From Methylobacterium dankookense (GTDB taxonomy: Bacteria; Pseudomonadota; Alphaproteobacteria; Rhizobiales; Beijerinckiaceae): a DNA stretch of 64,000 bases. The notes under the pieces are model-generated. The model worked only from the letters and a program-made list of their open reading frames with translations, was not told the origin of the DNA and searched no databases. The position numbers and the translations under genes are program-made. The stretch covers positions 62,001 through 126,000 of the forward strand of contig NZ_CABFVH010000005.1 of assembly GCF_902141855.1 (NCBI RefSeq). The letters are read 5' to 3'. This document shows positions 8,446 through 17,171 of the stretch, in pieces; position 1 is the stretch's first letter, and every line of letters begins with the position of its first letter.

Positions 8446-8627
8446 AGTCCGCCCCTCCGCCAGTTGCAGCCCACCGCACTCAGGACGAGCGCAGCGCGGG
8501 TCGAAGGCTCCAGTGTGTCGATGCCGTGAAAGCTCGCCCCGGCATTGGCTGCCGGGATGAAGTCGCACGAACTAGCGGGGCCCTTCGGCTGGCCTGCGCG
8601 GTCGTACATCTGAAAGACGAACGGCAT
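8442..8627 (-). CDS. possible small gene coupled to its downstream neighbour
   Basis: An open frame from the ATG giving MPFVFQMYDRAGQPKGP, about 61 residues, whose TGA overlaps the ATG of the next gene as ATGA. That overlap is the main support; composition is unremarkable and no domain is recognised. An in-frame GTG about 33 bases upstream could be the true start. It may be a real short gene of the accessory patch or chance. Confidence 0.35.
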   Translation of the reverse strand: MPFVFQMYDRAGQPKGPASSCDFIPAANAGASFHGIDTLEPSTRAALVLSAVGCNWRRGGL

Positions 8628-8660
8628 ATGCAGCCGCCGTTCCACCTCCGCCGGCACCAC

Positions 8661-9009
8661 AGATCACGCCGTCGATCGCGGACCGTCCCGCAGGATCTTC
8701 GCGGTATCGCGCCTGTTCTCCGGACCGAATCCAGGCTTCGCACCTTCATCCCGTTCGACGGCGAAGCTTGAGCTGAAGAACAAGCTTGGCATTCGGTTAC
8801 AAGGTGGCAATGCGCGCCTGGAATGATCGTATTAAGCCGGGATGAATACGCCTTTCAGACCGCATTAAATCCGTTCCTCCTAGCAAGCGGCCCAGAGTCG
8901 ATGGGCCACGCATACCGGCCGGCCGCCCGAGCGGCCTCCCCGAAGCGGCGGGCGCGCGATCCGGCCATCCGGCCGGCGGCCGCATCGAAAGACCTTTCGA
9001 GGCCAGCGC
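8661..9009. other. gap before the stress regulon genes
   Basis: About 350 bases without a credible gene. The left half continues the lower G+C style of the post-tRNA patch and the right half becomes typical G+C-rich sequence with GGCCGG-type palindromes. It must hold the nepR-ecfG promoter. I looked for the GGAAC-N16/17-CGTT signature of EcfG-dependent promoters and did not find a good match. Confidence 0.4.
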
Positions 9010-9231
9010 ATGACCCACGACCCGAAGGCGGTCACGCATGCGGCGTCCGACATCGCCGAGCCCGTGCCGACACCCACCGCCCGACGAGCCCGCAGGCTCG
9101 ATCCCGCCGCGCGGGACCGGATCGCCCGGGGTCTGCGCCTGCTCTACGCCGAGGCCCTGACGCAGCCCGTTCCGGCTGCCCTGGAGGCCCTCGTCGCCGA
9201 CCTCGCCGCACGCCTGGAGGGTCCGCGATGA
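9010..9231 (+). CDS. nepR: NepR-like anti-sigma factor
   Basis: A 73-residue protein fitting NepR, which holds the sigma factor EcfG inactive until the response regulator PhyR, once phosphorylated, sequesters NepR. The diagnostic helix pair is DRIARGLRLLYAEAL followed by QPVPAALEALVADL, matching the family's 'IGxxLRxLYxxVVxxPVPxxLxxLL' pattern. Its stop overlaps the start of the ecfG-like gene as ATGA, so the two are translated together. No phyR gene lies in the window. The assignment rests on this motif and the neighbour. Confidence 0.82.
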   Translation: MTHDPKAVTHAASDIAEPVPTPTARRARRLDPAARDRIARGLRLLYAEALTQPVPAALEALVADLAARLEGPR

Positions 9232-9791
9232 CCTGCGCTCCGACCACCCTGTCCCCGGTCGATGCCGAGATGCGCGACCTGCTGCTCGGCGCGATTCCCG
9301 CGCTCCGGGCCTTCGCCTTCTCGCTGACCTACGACCTCGACCGCAGCGACGACCTCGTGCAGGACACGCTGGTGCGCGCCTGGACCAAGGCGGACAGCTT
9401 CCGGCGCGGCACCAACCTCACCGCCTGGCTGTTCACCATCCTGCGCAACCTGTTCTATTCCGAGCTGCGCAAGCGCCGGCGCGAGGTGGAGGATGCCGAT
9501 GGCAGCCTCGCCGGGCGGCTCACCAGCCTGCCCGAGCAGGAGATCCACGCGGAGATGGAAGCGTTCCGCACCGCCCTCGACCGGCTGCCGCCGGCGCAGC
9601 GCGAGGCCCTCGTCCTCGTCGGCGCGCAGAGCTTCACCTACGAGGAGGCCGCCGAGATCTGCGGCGTCGCGGTCGGCACCATCAAGAGCCGCGTCAGCCG
9701 CGCGCGCCTGCGCCTGATCGCGGAACTTGGCATGGAGGGCGCGGGCGATATCGGCGCCGACGCCATCACCCGCGCGGCCCTCGGCAGCTGA
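9228..9791 (+). CDS. ecfG: EcfG-type RNA polymerase sigma factor
   Basis: A 187-residue ECF sigma factor of the alphaproteobacterial general stress class. Region 2 contains DDLVQDTLVRAWTKADSF with LTAWLFTILRNLFYSELRK, and region 4 contains LPPAQREALVLVGAQSFTYEE with the helix-turn-helix VAVGTIKSRVSRARLRL. It is coupled to nepR by an ATGA overlap, so anti-sigma and sigma are produced together. EcfG-type factors drive resistance to heat, drying, oxidation and osmotic stress. Methylobacteria often have several paralogues, so this may not be the main one. Confidence 0.9.
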   Translation: MTCAPTTLSPVDAEMRDLLLGAIPALRAFAFSLTYDLDRSDDLVQDTLVRAWTKADSFRRGTNLTAWLFTILRNLFYSELRKRRREVEDADGSLAGRLTSLPEQEIHAEMEAFRTALDRLPPAQREALVLVGAQSFTYEEAAEICGVAVGTIKSRVSRARLRLIAELGMEGAGDIGADAITRAALGS

Positions 9792-9846
9792 GCGGGGCGG
9801 CGAGCGGCCGGAAGCCGGGGTTCGGAAAGCGGTTCTTAACCGATTT

Positions 9847-9863
9847 GTGTGAAATATTCACAC
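9847..9863. promoter_or_regulatory. A+T-rich palindrome before the 9910 gene
   Basis: GTGTGAA-ATA-TTCACAC, a perfect 7-base inverted repeat, lies 46 bases before the ATG of the next gene in an A+T-rich patch. It may be a regulator binding site overlapping the promoter. Confidence 0.4.
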
Positions 9864-9909
9864 GGACCCGCAGCCGGGCGAATCCGGCACGCCTCGGACC
9901 GCGATCTCG

Positions 9910-10491
9910 ATGAGCACGATCTCCGCGAACCAAAGCTACCAGAGCCACGCTCCGCACCGGCCCCATTCCGAGCGGAGCCGCCTCTCCTCGGCGATCGATG
10001 GCGAGGTCTCGGCCGGCACGATCAGCCAGACCGACGCCACCGCCCTGTCGAGCGCCCTCGATTCGATCGATTCGAGCCTCTCGGCCGAGCGCGGCACGGC
10101 CGCCTCCGGCAGCACGGCCAGCACGACACGGCTCGATCCCGCCCAGATGAAGGACCGGATCGACGGGCTCATCGACGATCAGGTGAGCGGCGGCACGCTC
10201 ACCGGCGACCAAGCCGACACCCTCAAGAGCCTCTTCGCCGAGGAGGGCGGACGGGACGGCCCGGGTGGGCTCGGCGGGGCCGGCGGCCCGCCTCCCGGAC
10301 CGCCGCCGGGCGGAGCCGACGGCATGACGGCGGATGCCGCGAGCGACACGTCGGACGCCAGCTCGGCGAGCGACCTGCTCGCGAGCTTCATCCAGCACTT
10401 GCAGGCTTCGCAGAGCGGGGGCAGCTACGCCGCGAGCGGCACGGCCGGCTCGTCCCAGGCCTCGGCCCTGCTCTTCGACTTCAAGGCGTGA
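9910..10491 (+). CDS. hypothetical Ser/Gly/Pro-rich protein, 193 aa
   Basis: A hydrophilic protein with an N-terminal Ser/Thr-rich third, two similar acidic helical segments (DGEVSAGTISQTDATALSS and DDQVSGGTLTGDQADTLKS), a Gly/Pro hinge (GGPPPGPPPGG) and a Ser/Ala-rich C-terminal part ending ALLFDFKA. The two segments look like a duplicated EF-hand-like or calcium-binding-like unit, but the loops are not canonical. No signal peptide is visible. It sits after nepR-ecfG with a palindrome before it, so stress control is conceivable but unproven. Confidence 0.6.
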   Translation: MSTISANQSYQSHAPHRPHSERSRLSSAIDGEVSAGTISQTDATALSSALDSIDSSLSAERGTAASGSTASTTRLDPAQMKDRIDGLIDDQVSGGTLTGDQADTLKSLFAEEGGRDGPGGLGGAGGPPPGPPPGGADGMTADAASDTSDASSASDLLASFIQHLQASQSGGSYAASGTAGSSQASALLFDFKA

Positions 10492-10500
10492 GCGCTCTCA

Positions 10501-10673
10501 TACGACATCCGGGTGATCCCTTCGGGATGGCGGATGTCGCCTTCGCTCAAGCGCCGCGCGGGCTGGCTGAGACATCCGGGTGATCCCTTCGGGATGGCGG
10601 ATGTCGCCTTCGCTCAGGCGCCGCGTGGGCTTGCTGAGACCGCGTCCGGTCCGATCAACCGGACGCGGTCTCA
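10501..10673 (-). repeat. composite hairpin repeat (A/B family) at the pmtA stop codon
   Basis: Read on the minus strand it starts with the stop codon of the methyltransferase gene: a 16-base perfect stem TGAGACCGCGTCCGGT with its complement (10635-10650 and 10658-10673), followed by two copies of hairpin A (ACATCCG...CGGATGT with inner ATCCC/GGGAT) at 10572-10604 and 10505-10537. Related elements are at 24321-24388 and 51214-51322, each directly after a stop codon. It probably acts as a terminator or 3' end stabiliser. Confidence 0.85.
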
Positions 10674-11303
10674 GGGGCGGCGATAGACCCAGACGCGGGC
10701 GGGCGGCAGGTTCAGCCAGACGCGGTTCGAGCGGTCGGTGGTGTAGCTGCCGGCCTCGCAGCGCGCCGGGATCGGCGGCACCACGGCGTAGGTGAACTGC
10801 ACGAAGGGGGCGCTCGGCTGCATCAGGTCGTGCGCCGCGTTGAGCAGGTCGAGGCGCTGCTCCAGGGGCTTGGTGAAGAGCGGCAGGCTGGAGATCGTGG
10901 CCGCCGCCGGCTCGCGCAGGTGATGCTCCAGGGTGCTGCGGATGTCGTAGGCGTCGCCCCGCACCACCGTCACGCCCGGGAAGCGCCGGGCGAGCAGGCG
11001 GCAGAAATCCGGGTTGAACTCGACGAGGATCAGCCGCTCGGCGGGGATCCCGCGCCGGATCAGCGCCTCGGTGACGGGGCCGGTGCCGGGGCCGAGCTCG
11101 ATCACCGGGCCTTCGCGGCGCGGGTCGACATAGGCCGCCATGGTGCGGGCCAGCATCTTGCCCGACGGCGTCACCGCCCCGGTGACGAGAGGCCGCTCCA
11201 GCCAGGAGCGCAGGAAGCGCGCCTCGTCCTCGAGCGGCTCGCGCCGCTTGTCCCCCAACCGCACGACCCGAGCTCTGGCGCTGGAACGATCGAAGGGGGG
11301 CAA
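10671..11303 (-). CDS. class I SAM methyltransferase, phospholipid N-methyltransferase (PmtA)-like
   Basis: A 210-residue methyltransferase resembling the rhizobial and Rhodobacter PmtA group, which converts phosphatidylethanolamine to phosphatidylcholine with S-adenosylmethionine, and also KsgA-like enzymes. The SAM site is VIELGPGTGPVTEAL at residues 67-81, the second strand is LILVEFNPDFC, and VVRGDAYDI follows as motif II; SSLPLF is the catalytic loop region seen in PmtA proteins. The annotated TTG start is uncertain; a GTG 39 bases downstream would also preserve the domain. The stop codon is part of a hairpin repeat. Confidence 0.75.
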   Translation of the reverse strand: MPPFDRSSARARVVRLGDKRREPLEDEARFLRSWLERPLVTGAVTPSGKMLARTMAAYVDPRREGPVIELGPGTGPVTEALIRRGIPAERLILVEFNPDFCRLLARRFPGVTVVRGDAYDIRSTLEHHLREPAAATISSLPLFTKPLEQRLDLLNAAHDLMQPSAPFVQFTYAVVPPIPARCEAGSYTTDRSNRVWLNLPPARVWVYRRP

Positions 11304-11595
11304 GTCCGGGCTTCCCTGATCTCGTTGTGATGTGGGCAGGACGAGGCTGTCATATCGTCATGGCGACGACCTCGCTAGGGCGAGGCCGCGCTTCCGGCCA
11401 AATGCGATAACCGGGCAGCCCGGATTTGGATCCGGCCCGCGCACGGTTTCTCAAGTCTCGATGCGCTTCCCGCCGGGCCGGCGACCGGTTCGGCGGGGAG
11501 CGCCGCAGAGCCGTATCCCATCGCGGCGCGATCGGGAACTGCTCCCTGTCTCGATGCGCTCCCGGGCCGGACTATCGGCTCAAGAGCGCCGGCCG

Positions 11596-12738
11596 TCAGG
11601 CGCGTGCGGCCCCGAAGAAGTCGCGCACCTTCGAGAAGAAGCCCGCGCTCTCGGGGTGGTTCTCGTCGGAGGCGGTCCTGTCGAATTCCTGCAGCAGCTC
11701 GCGCTGGCGCTTGGTCAGGTTCTGCGGGGTCTCGACGAAGACCTGGATGTAGAGGTCGCCGACCTCCCGCGAGCGCAGCACCGGCATGCCCTTGCCCTTG
11801 ATGCGGAACTGCTTGGCCGTCTGCGTGCCGGAGGGGATGCGCACCTGGGTCTGCGATCCGTCGATGACCGGCACGGTGATCTCGCCGGACAGGGCGGCGG
11901 TCACCATCGAGATCGGCACGCGGCAGAACAGGTCCGCCCCGTCCCGCTGGAAGAAATCGTGCGGCTTGATCGAGAGGAAGACGTAGAGGTCCCCCGCCGG
12001 GCCCCCGCGCAGGCCGCTCTCGCCCTCGCCCGCGAGCCGGATGCGCAGGCCGTCATCCACGCCCGCCGGCACGTTGATCGAGAGCGTGCGCTCGCGGTTG
12101 ACCCGGCCGGCGCCGGCGCAGGCGCTGCAGGGATCGTCCACGATCTCGCCGCGGCCGTGGCAGTTCGGGCAGGTCCGCTCGATGGCGAAGAAGCCCTGCG
12201 CCGCCCGCACCCGGCCGTAGCCGCCGCAGGTGGAGCAGGTCCGCGGCTTCGAGCCGGGCTTCGCGCCGGAGCCCGCGCAGGTCTCGCAGGTGATCGAGGT
12301 CGGGATGCGGATGGTCTCGGCCTTGCCGGTGAAGGCCTCCTCCAGGCTGATCTCGAGGTTGTAGCGCAGGTCCGCCCCGCGCTCGCGCCCCGGCGCGCCG
12401 CCGCGCCCGCGCGCGGCGCCGCCGCCGGCCCGGCCGTCGCCGAAGAAATTGTCGAAGATGTCCGACATGAAGTCGCCGAACTCGTTGCCGAAGCCCGGGC
12501 CGCCCCCGCCCTGGCTGAAGGCCGCATGGCCGAAGCGGTCATAGGCCGCGCGCTTCTGGCCATCCGAGAGGCACTGGTAGGCCTCGTTGAGCTCCTTGAA
12601 CTTGATCTCGGATTCCTTGTCCCCCGGGTTGCGGTCGGGGTGATAGGTCATCGCGAGCTTGCGGAAGGCGACCTTCATCTCGCCGTCCGTCGCCGTCTTC
12701 GCGACCCCCAAGATCTCGTAATAGTCCCGCTTCGACAT
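11596..12738 (-). CDS. dnaJ: chaperone protein DnaJ
   Basis: Full-length (380 aa) type I J-protein co-chaperone that stimulates DnaK ATPase and delivers unfolded substrates. The J domain begins [12 protein letters not shown] with HPD at residues 33-35; a Gly/Phe-rich linker spans about 75-115. The four zinc-binding CxxCxGxG-type repeats are at 151-154, 168-171, 190-193 and 204-207, followed by the substrate-binding barrel and dimer tail. Unlike the usual dnaK-dnaJ pair, dnaK lies 18 kb away on the same strand. The start was taken at the canonical MSKRDYY. Confidence 0.97.
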   Translation of the reverse strand: MSKRDYYEILGVAKTATDGEMKVAFRKLAMTYHPDRNPGDKESEIKFKELNEAYQCLSDGQKRAAYDRFGHAAFSQGGGGPGFGNEFGDFMSDIFDNFFGDGRAGGGAARGRGGAPGRERGADLRYNLEISLEEAFTGKAETIRIPTSITCETCAGSGAKPGSKPRTCSTCGGYGRVRAAQGFFAIERTCPNCHGRGEIVDDPCSACAGAGRVNRERTLSINVPAGVDDGLRIRLAGEGESGLRGGPAGDLYVFLSIKPHDFFQRDGADLFCRVPISMVTAALSGEITVPVIDGSQTQVRIPSGTQTAKQFRIKGKGMPVLRSREVGDLYIQVFVETPQNLTKRQRELLQEFDRTASDENHPESAGFFSKVRDFFGAARA

Positions 12739-13006
12739 CCCGTCCTCAAGGTCCCTCGCCCGCGCGCCGCGGGGGCGGGCGGCCTGCCGATTCGTCCGGT
12801 CGATTCGGTCCGGATCTATCATGCCCGCGCGGACTTGCGGGCACGGCACCGTCACGACGACGGTGCCCGCACGAAGCCTTCGCGCTACGCGGCTGACGCC
12901 GCGGGCAGGCGGTCATATGGGGATGCCGGTTCCCGGCCGCATCCTCATGCCGCGCCGGAACGTAGCGTTAGCACGGACGGGGCGCCTCCCGCCAGCAAGG
13001 GTTGCA
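12739..13006. other. spacer between dnaJ and ppc
   Basis: About 270 bases with no credible gene. It contains a 9-base hairpin (12845-12867) and, nearer dnaJ, the presumed dnaJ promoter; I could not pick a convincing heat-shock promoter there. Confidence 0.4.
12845..12867 (-). terminator. hairpin downstream of ppc
   Basis: GGCACCGTC-ACGAC-GACGGTGCC, a perfect 9-base stem about 140 bases past the ppc stop. There is no T tract, so it may be a Rho-assisted or structural element. Confidence 0.35.
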
Positions 13007-15886
13007 TCACCCGAACGCCCCGACCTCGTGCTGGATCATGCCGGAGATCTCGCGGACCTGGGCGAACATGCGCCGGATCGGCTCGAACAGGCCGGTATGC
13101 TCGGCCTCGTAGGTGCCGACGTCGCGGGGCCCCGCCGGCTCGCCGAAATTGAGGCCGAGCGTCGGGTCGGGCGTGATCGGGAAGATGTCCTCGAGGAGCT
13201 TCAGGCAGGCCTCGATGTCGAGGCGCAGGAAGCGCTCCAGGAGCTGCTCGCGGGTCATGCCGGCATGCGGGCGGAAGCCCGGGACGTGCACGGCCGTGAA
13301 CCAGATCTTATGGATCAGGGCGAGGCGGATGGCGTGCAGCAGGGTGAGGCGCACGGACATCTTCTTGAGGTCGGGCGCGGCCATCTGCAGGCTCAGCCAG
13401 TCGCAGGTGAGGCGGCCGAACAGGCGGCGCAGGCCGGGCGCGAGGCCGAGCCGGTCGAGGCTGTGCGCGATGACGACGAGCTCCTCGCGGCGCCCGTCCT
13501 TCTGGGTGCGGCGCGCCCGCTCCAGCCAGACGGCCGGGTCGAGGGTGTCGATATAGGCGCGCAGCACGTCGAGGTCGCCGACGCTCGCCGCGTGCTGGGC
13601 CAGCCGGAAGGCGCGCGAGAAGCGCACCGAGCCGCGGCGCATGTCGCGGAACAGGTCGGGCGCCCGCTCGGCGGCCCGGCCGAGGCCGTGCAGCGAATTC
13701 GCGAGATAGCCGAGCTGGTGCAGGATCGCGTTGTTCGGGATCGCCCGCATCTGGCGCGGATGGGTGATCAGCGCCGGGCCGCCGGAATCGCTCTGGCGCG
13801 CCACGGGCCGCGAGCCGGTGCGGTCGATCAGGCTCGGGCCGAAGGTGCCGAGCAGGGCCGCGTAGCCGGCATCGTCGACGAGCGCCTCCATGTCCTGGCG
13901 GACCACGGTGAAGAATTCGAGGGCGAAGTCGGTCTCGGCATAGACGGGGTCGTCGTCCGCGTCGGGCCCCTCGCCGGGCTCGGAGAGCGCATAGTCGGAG
14001 AAAGCGTCCTCGTCGGCGATGTCGAGGGCGTAGACGTGCTCGGCCACCCGCGCGACGCTCGCCTCGGCGAGCGCCCGCGTGCCGAAGAGCAGGTAGCCGT
14101 CCGTGCCCTGGAAGCTCGATTCGAGGCGCACCCGGATGCCGGCGGTCTTGTTCTTGGCGCGGGCATCCTCGGGGGCGAGATAGGCGAGCCGGTCGCGGAG
14201 CGAGGTCGGGTGCGCGCCGCGCCCGATCGACTCGCCATGCGTGTCGAAGATCGCGAGCTCGACGCCCTGGAGCCCGTTCTGGACCAGCATGTCGGTGATG
14301 CGCAGGCGCAGCCGCTCGATCCAGAAGGTGGCGGCGAGCTGGCCGACATAGCGGCCCGAATCCGAGTAGCCGAACTGCACGGTGAGCCGGCCGATGCGCT
14401 TGAGGTATTGCCGCCAGTGCGGGTTGCGCAGCGCGTCGTCGAGCACGCGGATGCCCTGCTCCAGCGCCTCCGCCGTCTCGAAGAGCGGCGTGATCTCGAG
14501 CTTGTCCGCGATGCCGTAGTGCCGCGCCAGCCACAGGGCGGCGAGCAGGGTGTAGCCGGTCTCCGTCTCGGCGATGAGGAAGCGCACCGGATGGGTGCCG
14601 TCCACGTGCTTGAGGATCTGGGTGATGGTCATCATCAGCCGGGCGGCCGAGGCGCGCTCGGCGGCGAGCGCCCCGAAATCGACGGCGACCGGCTGCACGT
14701 CGTTGAGCAGCGTGTGGATGGTGGCGAGGTGCGAGCGGCGCTGGGCCGGATCGGCCGGCTCGCCCTCCAGGTCGGTGACGCGGCGGACCGCGTTGTGGAT
14801 CTGGCTGGCGTTGAGCCGGAAATGCGGCAGGGCGTTCGAGAGGCCGTGCGTCGCCACGCCGGCCCGCAGCACTGCGATGGCGCGCTTGTCGGCCTCCCCC
14901 GGCGCGGCGGCGACCGCGGCGGCGAGGCCCCCGAGCAGGGCGCCGGCATCGGTCTGCGCGCGCTCGCGCTCGATGATGAGGGCGAGCGCGAAGCGGTGCA
15001 CCGCCTCCAGCGAGGGCTTGGTGCCGAGCTTCGGCGCTACGGCGAGCTGGCGGTTGACGGCGGCGAGGGCCTGCTCGGCGAGGGAGCGCACCACCTGCGT
15101 GGCGGGGATGGCGGGCAATTCGCGGATCACCCGGTCGAACTGCATCCGCTTCGATTCGAGGCGGTAGCGCAGCGTATCCCACCAGCCGATATCGGTGCGC
15201 CCGTCGGTGTCGCAGCCGACCCAGCTCGCCACCGCGAGCGGCCGCAGCGCCAGCTCGGTCCAGCGGTCCGGCCAGCGGCGGCGGGCGGCATCGAGCAGCG
15301 CGCCGTTGAAGCCGTCGAGGGCGAGGCGGGCGTTGTTGGCCGCGATGCAGGCCTGCTCGAACTCGTCGTCGAGGCTGATCTTCGGGTCGGGCCGGGTGGA
15401 GAGGGCGGCGGCCTCCGCGACGAGGGGCGCGCGCGCGCCGGCCTCGGGCAGGCTGGCGCTGCGGGCAATCAGCGCGGCCACCGCCCGCGGCATGCCGAAG
15501 GTCGGGTGCGCCGTGAACACGATCGCGAAGGCGGTGCGCCCGACGAGGTCGCGGAACGTCTCGAAATCCCCGGCCTTCTCGGGGATCGCCGCGACGAGGC
15601 GGGCGGGCACCGCCGCGTCCGGATCGGGCGCCGCGTCGAGGCCGACATAGGCGCGCAGGCGCTCGGCCCGCGCGGCCAGGGCCTGGGCGCGCAGGCGCGC
15701 GAACAGGGCGTCGAGATCGTCTCCCGTGATCTCGCCGCGGTCGAAGCGGCGGGTGATGGCCAGGGTGACGGCGAGGACCGGGTTGCGGAAGGGATCCTCC
15801 GCCGATTGCTCGCGGGACGCCTCGATCAGGCCGAGGAGGTGCTCCTCAAGCTCCGCCGGCGTCCGGTGGCCTGGCTCCTGCTGCAT
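13007..15886 (-). CDS. ppc: phosphoenolpyruvate carboxylase, divergent
   Basis: A 959-residue PEP carboxylase homologue, which would add bicarbonate to PEP to make oxaloacetate; in methylotrophs this feeds the serine cycle. Motif I, FTAHPT, is intact (residues 124-129, catalytic His127). Motif II reads GYSDSGRYVG at 506 instead of the usual GYSDSxKDxG, and motif III is shortened to HGESIGRG at 550-557 instead of HGRGGSIGRG. The C terminus ends EVGAFG rather than the family's QNTG. It is longer than E. coli Ppc (883). The start is an ATG giving MQQEPGHRTP. It stands alone, not beside the malyl-CoA lyase/malate thiokinase genes of the known serine-cycle cluster. Confidence 0.88.
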   Translation of the reverse strand: MQQEPGHRTPAELEEHLLGLIEASREQSAEDPFRNPVLAVTLAITRRFDRGEITGDDLDALFARLRAQALAARAERLRAYVGLDAAPDPDAAVPARLVAAIPEKAGDFETFRDLVGRTAFAIVFTAHPTFGMPRAVAALIARSASLPEAGARAPLVAEAAALSTRPDPKISLDDEFEQACIAANNARLALDGFNGALLDAARRRWPDRWTELALRPLAVASWVGCDTDGRTDIGWWDTLRYRLESKRMQFDRVIRELPAIPATQVVRSLAEQALAAVNRQLAVAPKLGTKPSLEAVHRFALALIIERERAQTDAGALLGGLAAAVAAAPGEADKRAIAVLRAGVATHGLSNALPHFRLNASQIHNAVRRVTDLEGEPADPAQRRSHLATIHTLLNDVQPVAVDFGALAAERASAARLMMTITQILKHVDGTHPVRFLIAETETGYTLLAALWLARHYGIADKLEITPLFETAEALEQGIRVLDDALRNPHWRQYLKRIGRLTVQFGYSDSGRYVGQLAATFWIERLRLRITDMLVQNGLQGVELAIFDTHGESIGRGAHPTSLRDRLAYLAPEDARAKNKTAGIRVRLESSFQGTDGYLLFGTRALAEASVARVAEHVYALDIADEDAFSDYALSEPGEGPDADDDPVYAETDFALEFFTVVRQDMEALVDDAGYAALLGTFGPSLIDRTGSRPVARQSDSGGPALITHPRQMRAIPNNAILHQLGYLANSLHGLGRAAERAPDLFRDMRRGSVRFSRAFRLAQHAASVGDLDVLRAYIDTLDPAVWLERARRTQKDGRREELVVIAHSLDRLGLAPGLRRLFGRLTCDWLSLQMAAPDLKKMSVRLTLLHAIRLALIHKIWFTAVHVPGFRPHAGMTREQLLERFLRLDIEACLKLLEDIFPITPDPTLGLNFGEPAGPRDVGTYEAEHTGLFEPIRRMFAQVREISGMIQHEVGAFG

Positions 15887-16066
15887 CGGCGCTCCTCGCT
15901 CCCTCGACTGTCCGCTTGTTCGTATCGTGTTCGTGCGGCCGCTCGGATGCGGGCGGGTCCGGATGCGCAAGGCAAGGTCCGTTCCGCGGCGCAGCAAGCC
16001 CGGCCGTGATCGCGCAGCCACGGGGCAGGTGCAAGGGCGCGATCCTTCGGGTAACGGTACGGCGGC

Positions 16067-16345
16067 ATGGAACTCATCCTGATCCTGGGCGCGGTCCTGG
16101 CCTGCATCGTCGCGGGAGTCGCCGTGATCGCGATCTCGGCGCGGCACAGCCGTCCGCCCCTGCGCCTCGGCAACGAGCACGACGAGCGGGACGAGGCGCT
16201 GCTGCTCGCCGATGTCGGGCCCTCGCACAGCCCGATCGACCGCGACGCCGAGGTGCTGGAGGCCGAGGTGCTGGAACCGGATCACGCGCAGCATCACGCA
16301 CACCCGCCGCCGCGCCTGCCGCACGGGGCGAGGCGGGAGGACTGA
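16067..16345 (+). CDS. small membrane protein with acidic tail, 92 aa
   Basis: N-terminal hydrophobic segment LILGAVLACIVAGVAVIAI anchors the protein; the remainder is a soluble acidic, His-rich tail (EPDHAQHHAHPP). It is separated by 3 bases from the next gene, so the two are probably co-transcribed, away from ppc. The family is not recognised; the His-rich tail might bind metal, but this is only a composition-based guess. Confidence 0.5.
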   Translation: MELILILGAVLACIVAGVAVIAISARHSRPPLRLGNEHDERDEALLLADVGPSHSPIDRDAEVLEAEVLEPDHAQHHAHPPPRLPHGARRED

Positions 16346-16348
16346 GCC

Positions 16349-17128
16349 ATGGTCGGGATCCGCACCGCCATCCTCGGCTCGGCTCTCCTCGCCGCGACGC
16401 TCACCGGAGGGGCGATCGCTTTGATGGAGTGGCAGGGCCCTGGCGCCCCGGTCCAGGCATCGCCGCCGGAGCCGGCGCCTCCCCCTCCGGCACCCGCGCC
16501 GCCGCCGGAACCGGTTCCCGCACCTGCCCCCGCGCCCCGAACCGACAAGGCGCCGCCGGACGCCACCTTCGCCGCCCCGCCCTCGCTGGCCTGCGGGCCG
16601 AAGGCGGCGCGCTACGAGGGCGAGAAGGGGTTCCAGCTCTTCGTCACGCGGGCCGGCCGGGCCGAGGTCGAGAACGCGCTGCGCCCCCTCACGCCGGAGG
16701 TGACCCAGGTGCTCCAGGTGACGATCGGCTCCAAGGTCGCCACCGCCTACGGGCCCGATCTGGACGCGCTCCGCCGCGGCGGCCCGCCGAGCGCGATCGA
16801 GGCCCGGCTCGGCACCGCGATCAAGTGGCAGGACGGCCTGCCCGCCTTGCCCGATCCGCTCGCCATCGTCGGGGAGGACGGCCAGCCGCTCGCGCGCCTC
16901 GGCTTCCGCGAATGCACGGAGGCGCCCCCGGTGCAGGCTCCGCCACCCGCCGCCATCCGCAAGGATCCCAAGGAGGCCAAGCCGCAGCGCAACGCGGCGA
17001 AGCCCCGGGACCCGGACGCCCAGAGAGCCGAGGGCGAGGCGCACCCGGCCAAGGCCGCGCCGAAGCCGAAGCCCGGGCCGAAGGTGCCGCCGGGCTTCAC
17101 CCTGCCGCAGGGTGCGATCGCCGAGTAG
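16349..17128 (+). CDS. secreted or anchored proline-rich hypothetical protein
   Basis: 259 residues. The N terminus (AILGSALLAATLTGGAIAL) is a signal peptide or membrane anchor, followed by a long Pro/Ala linker (about residues 35-70), a compact central domain (about 80-195, with two Cys at CGPKAARYEG and FRECTEAPP that could pair) and a Lys/Pro-rich tail. The linker indicates an extracytoplasmic domain on a stalk. It follows the small membrane protein by 3 bases. No family assignment is possible. Confidence 0.55.
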   Translation: MVGIRTAILGSALLAATLTGGAIALMEWQGPGAPVQASPPEPAPPPPAPAPPPEPVPAPAPAPRTDKAPPDATFAAPPSLACGPKAARYEGEKGFQLFVTRAGRAEVENALRPLTPEVTQVLQVTIGSKVATAYGPDLDALRRGGPPSAIEARLGTAIKWQDGLPALPDPLAIVGEDGQPLARLGFRECTEAPPVQAPPPAAIRKDPKEAKPQRNAAKPRDPDAQRAEGEAHPAKAAPKPKPGPKVPPGFTLPQGAIAE

Positions 17129-17171
17129 TTTTCACGGGAAAACCCCGGCCGAGCTTAAGGGAAGCGCAAGG

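Noticed and set aside
8661..9009. An EcfG-dependent promoter before nepR
   Set aside because: Neither strand has GGAAC followed at 16-17 bases by CGTT.
13007..17044. A 1345-residue open frame on the minus strand beyond the PEP carboxylase start
   Set aside because: The part upstream of 15886 overlaps two plausible plus-strand genes and has no homology-like features; it is G+C-driven read-through.
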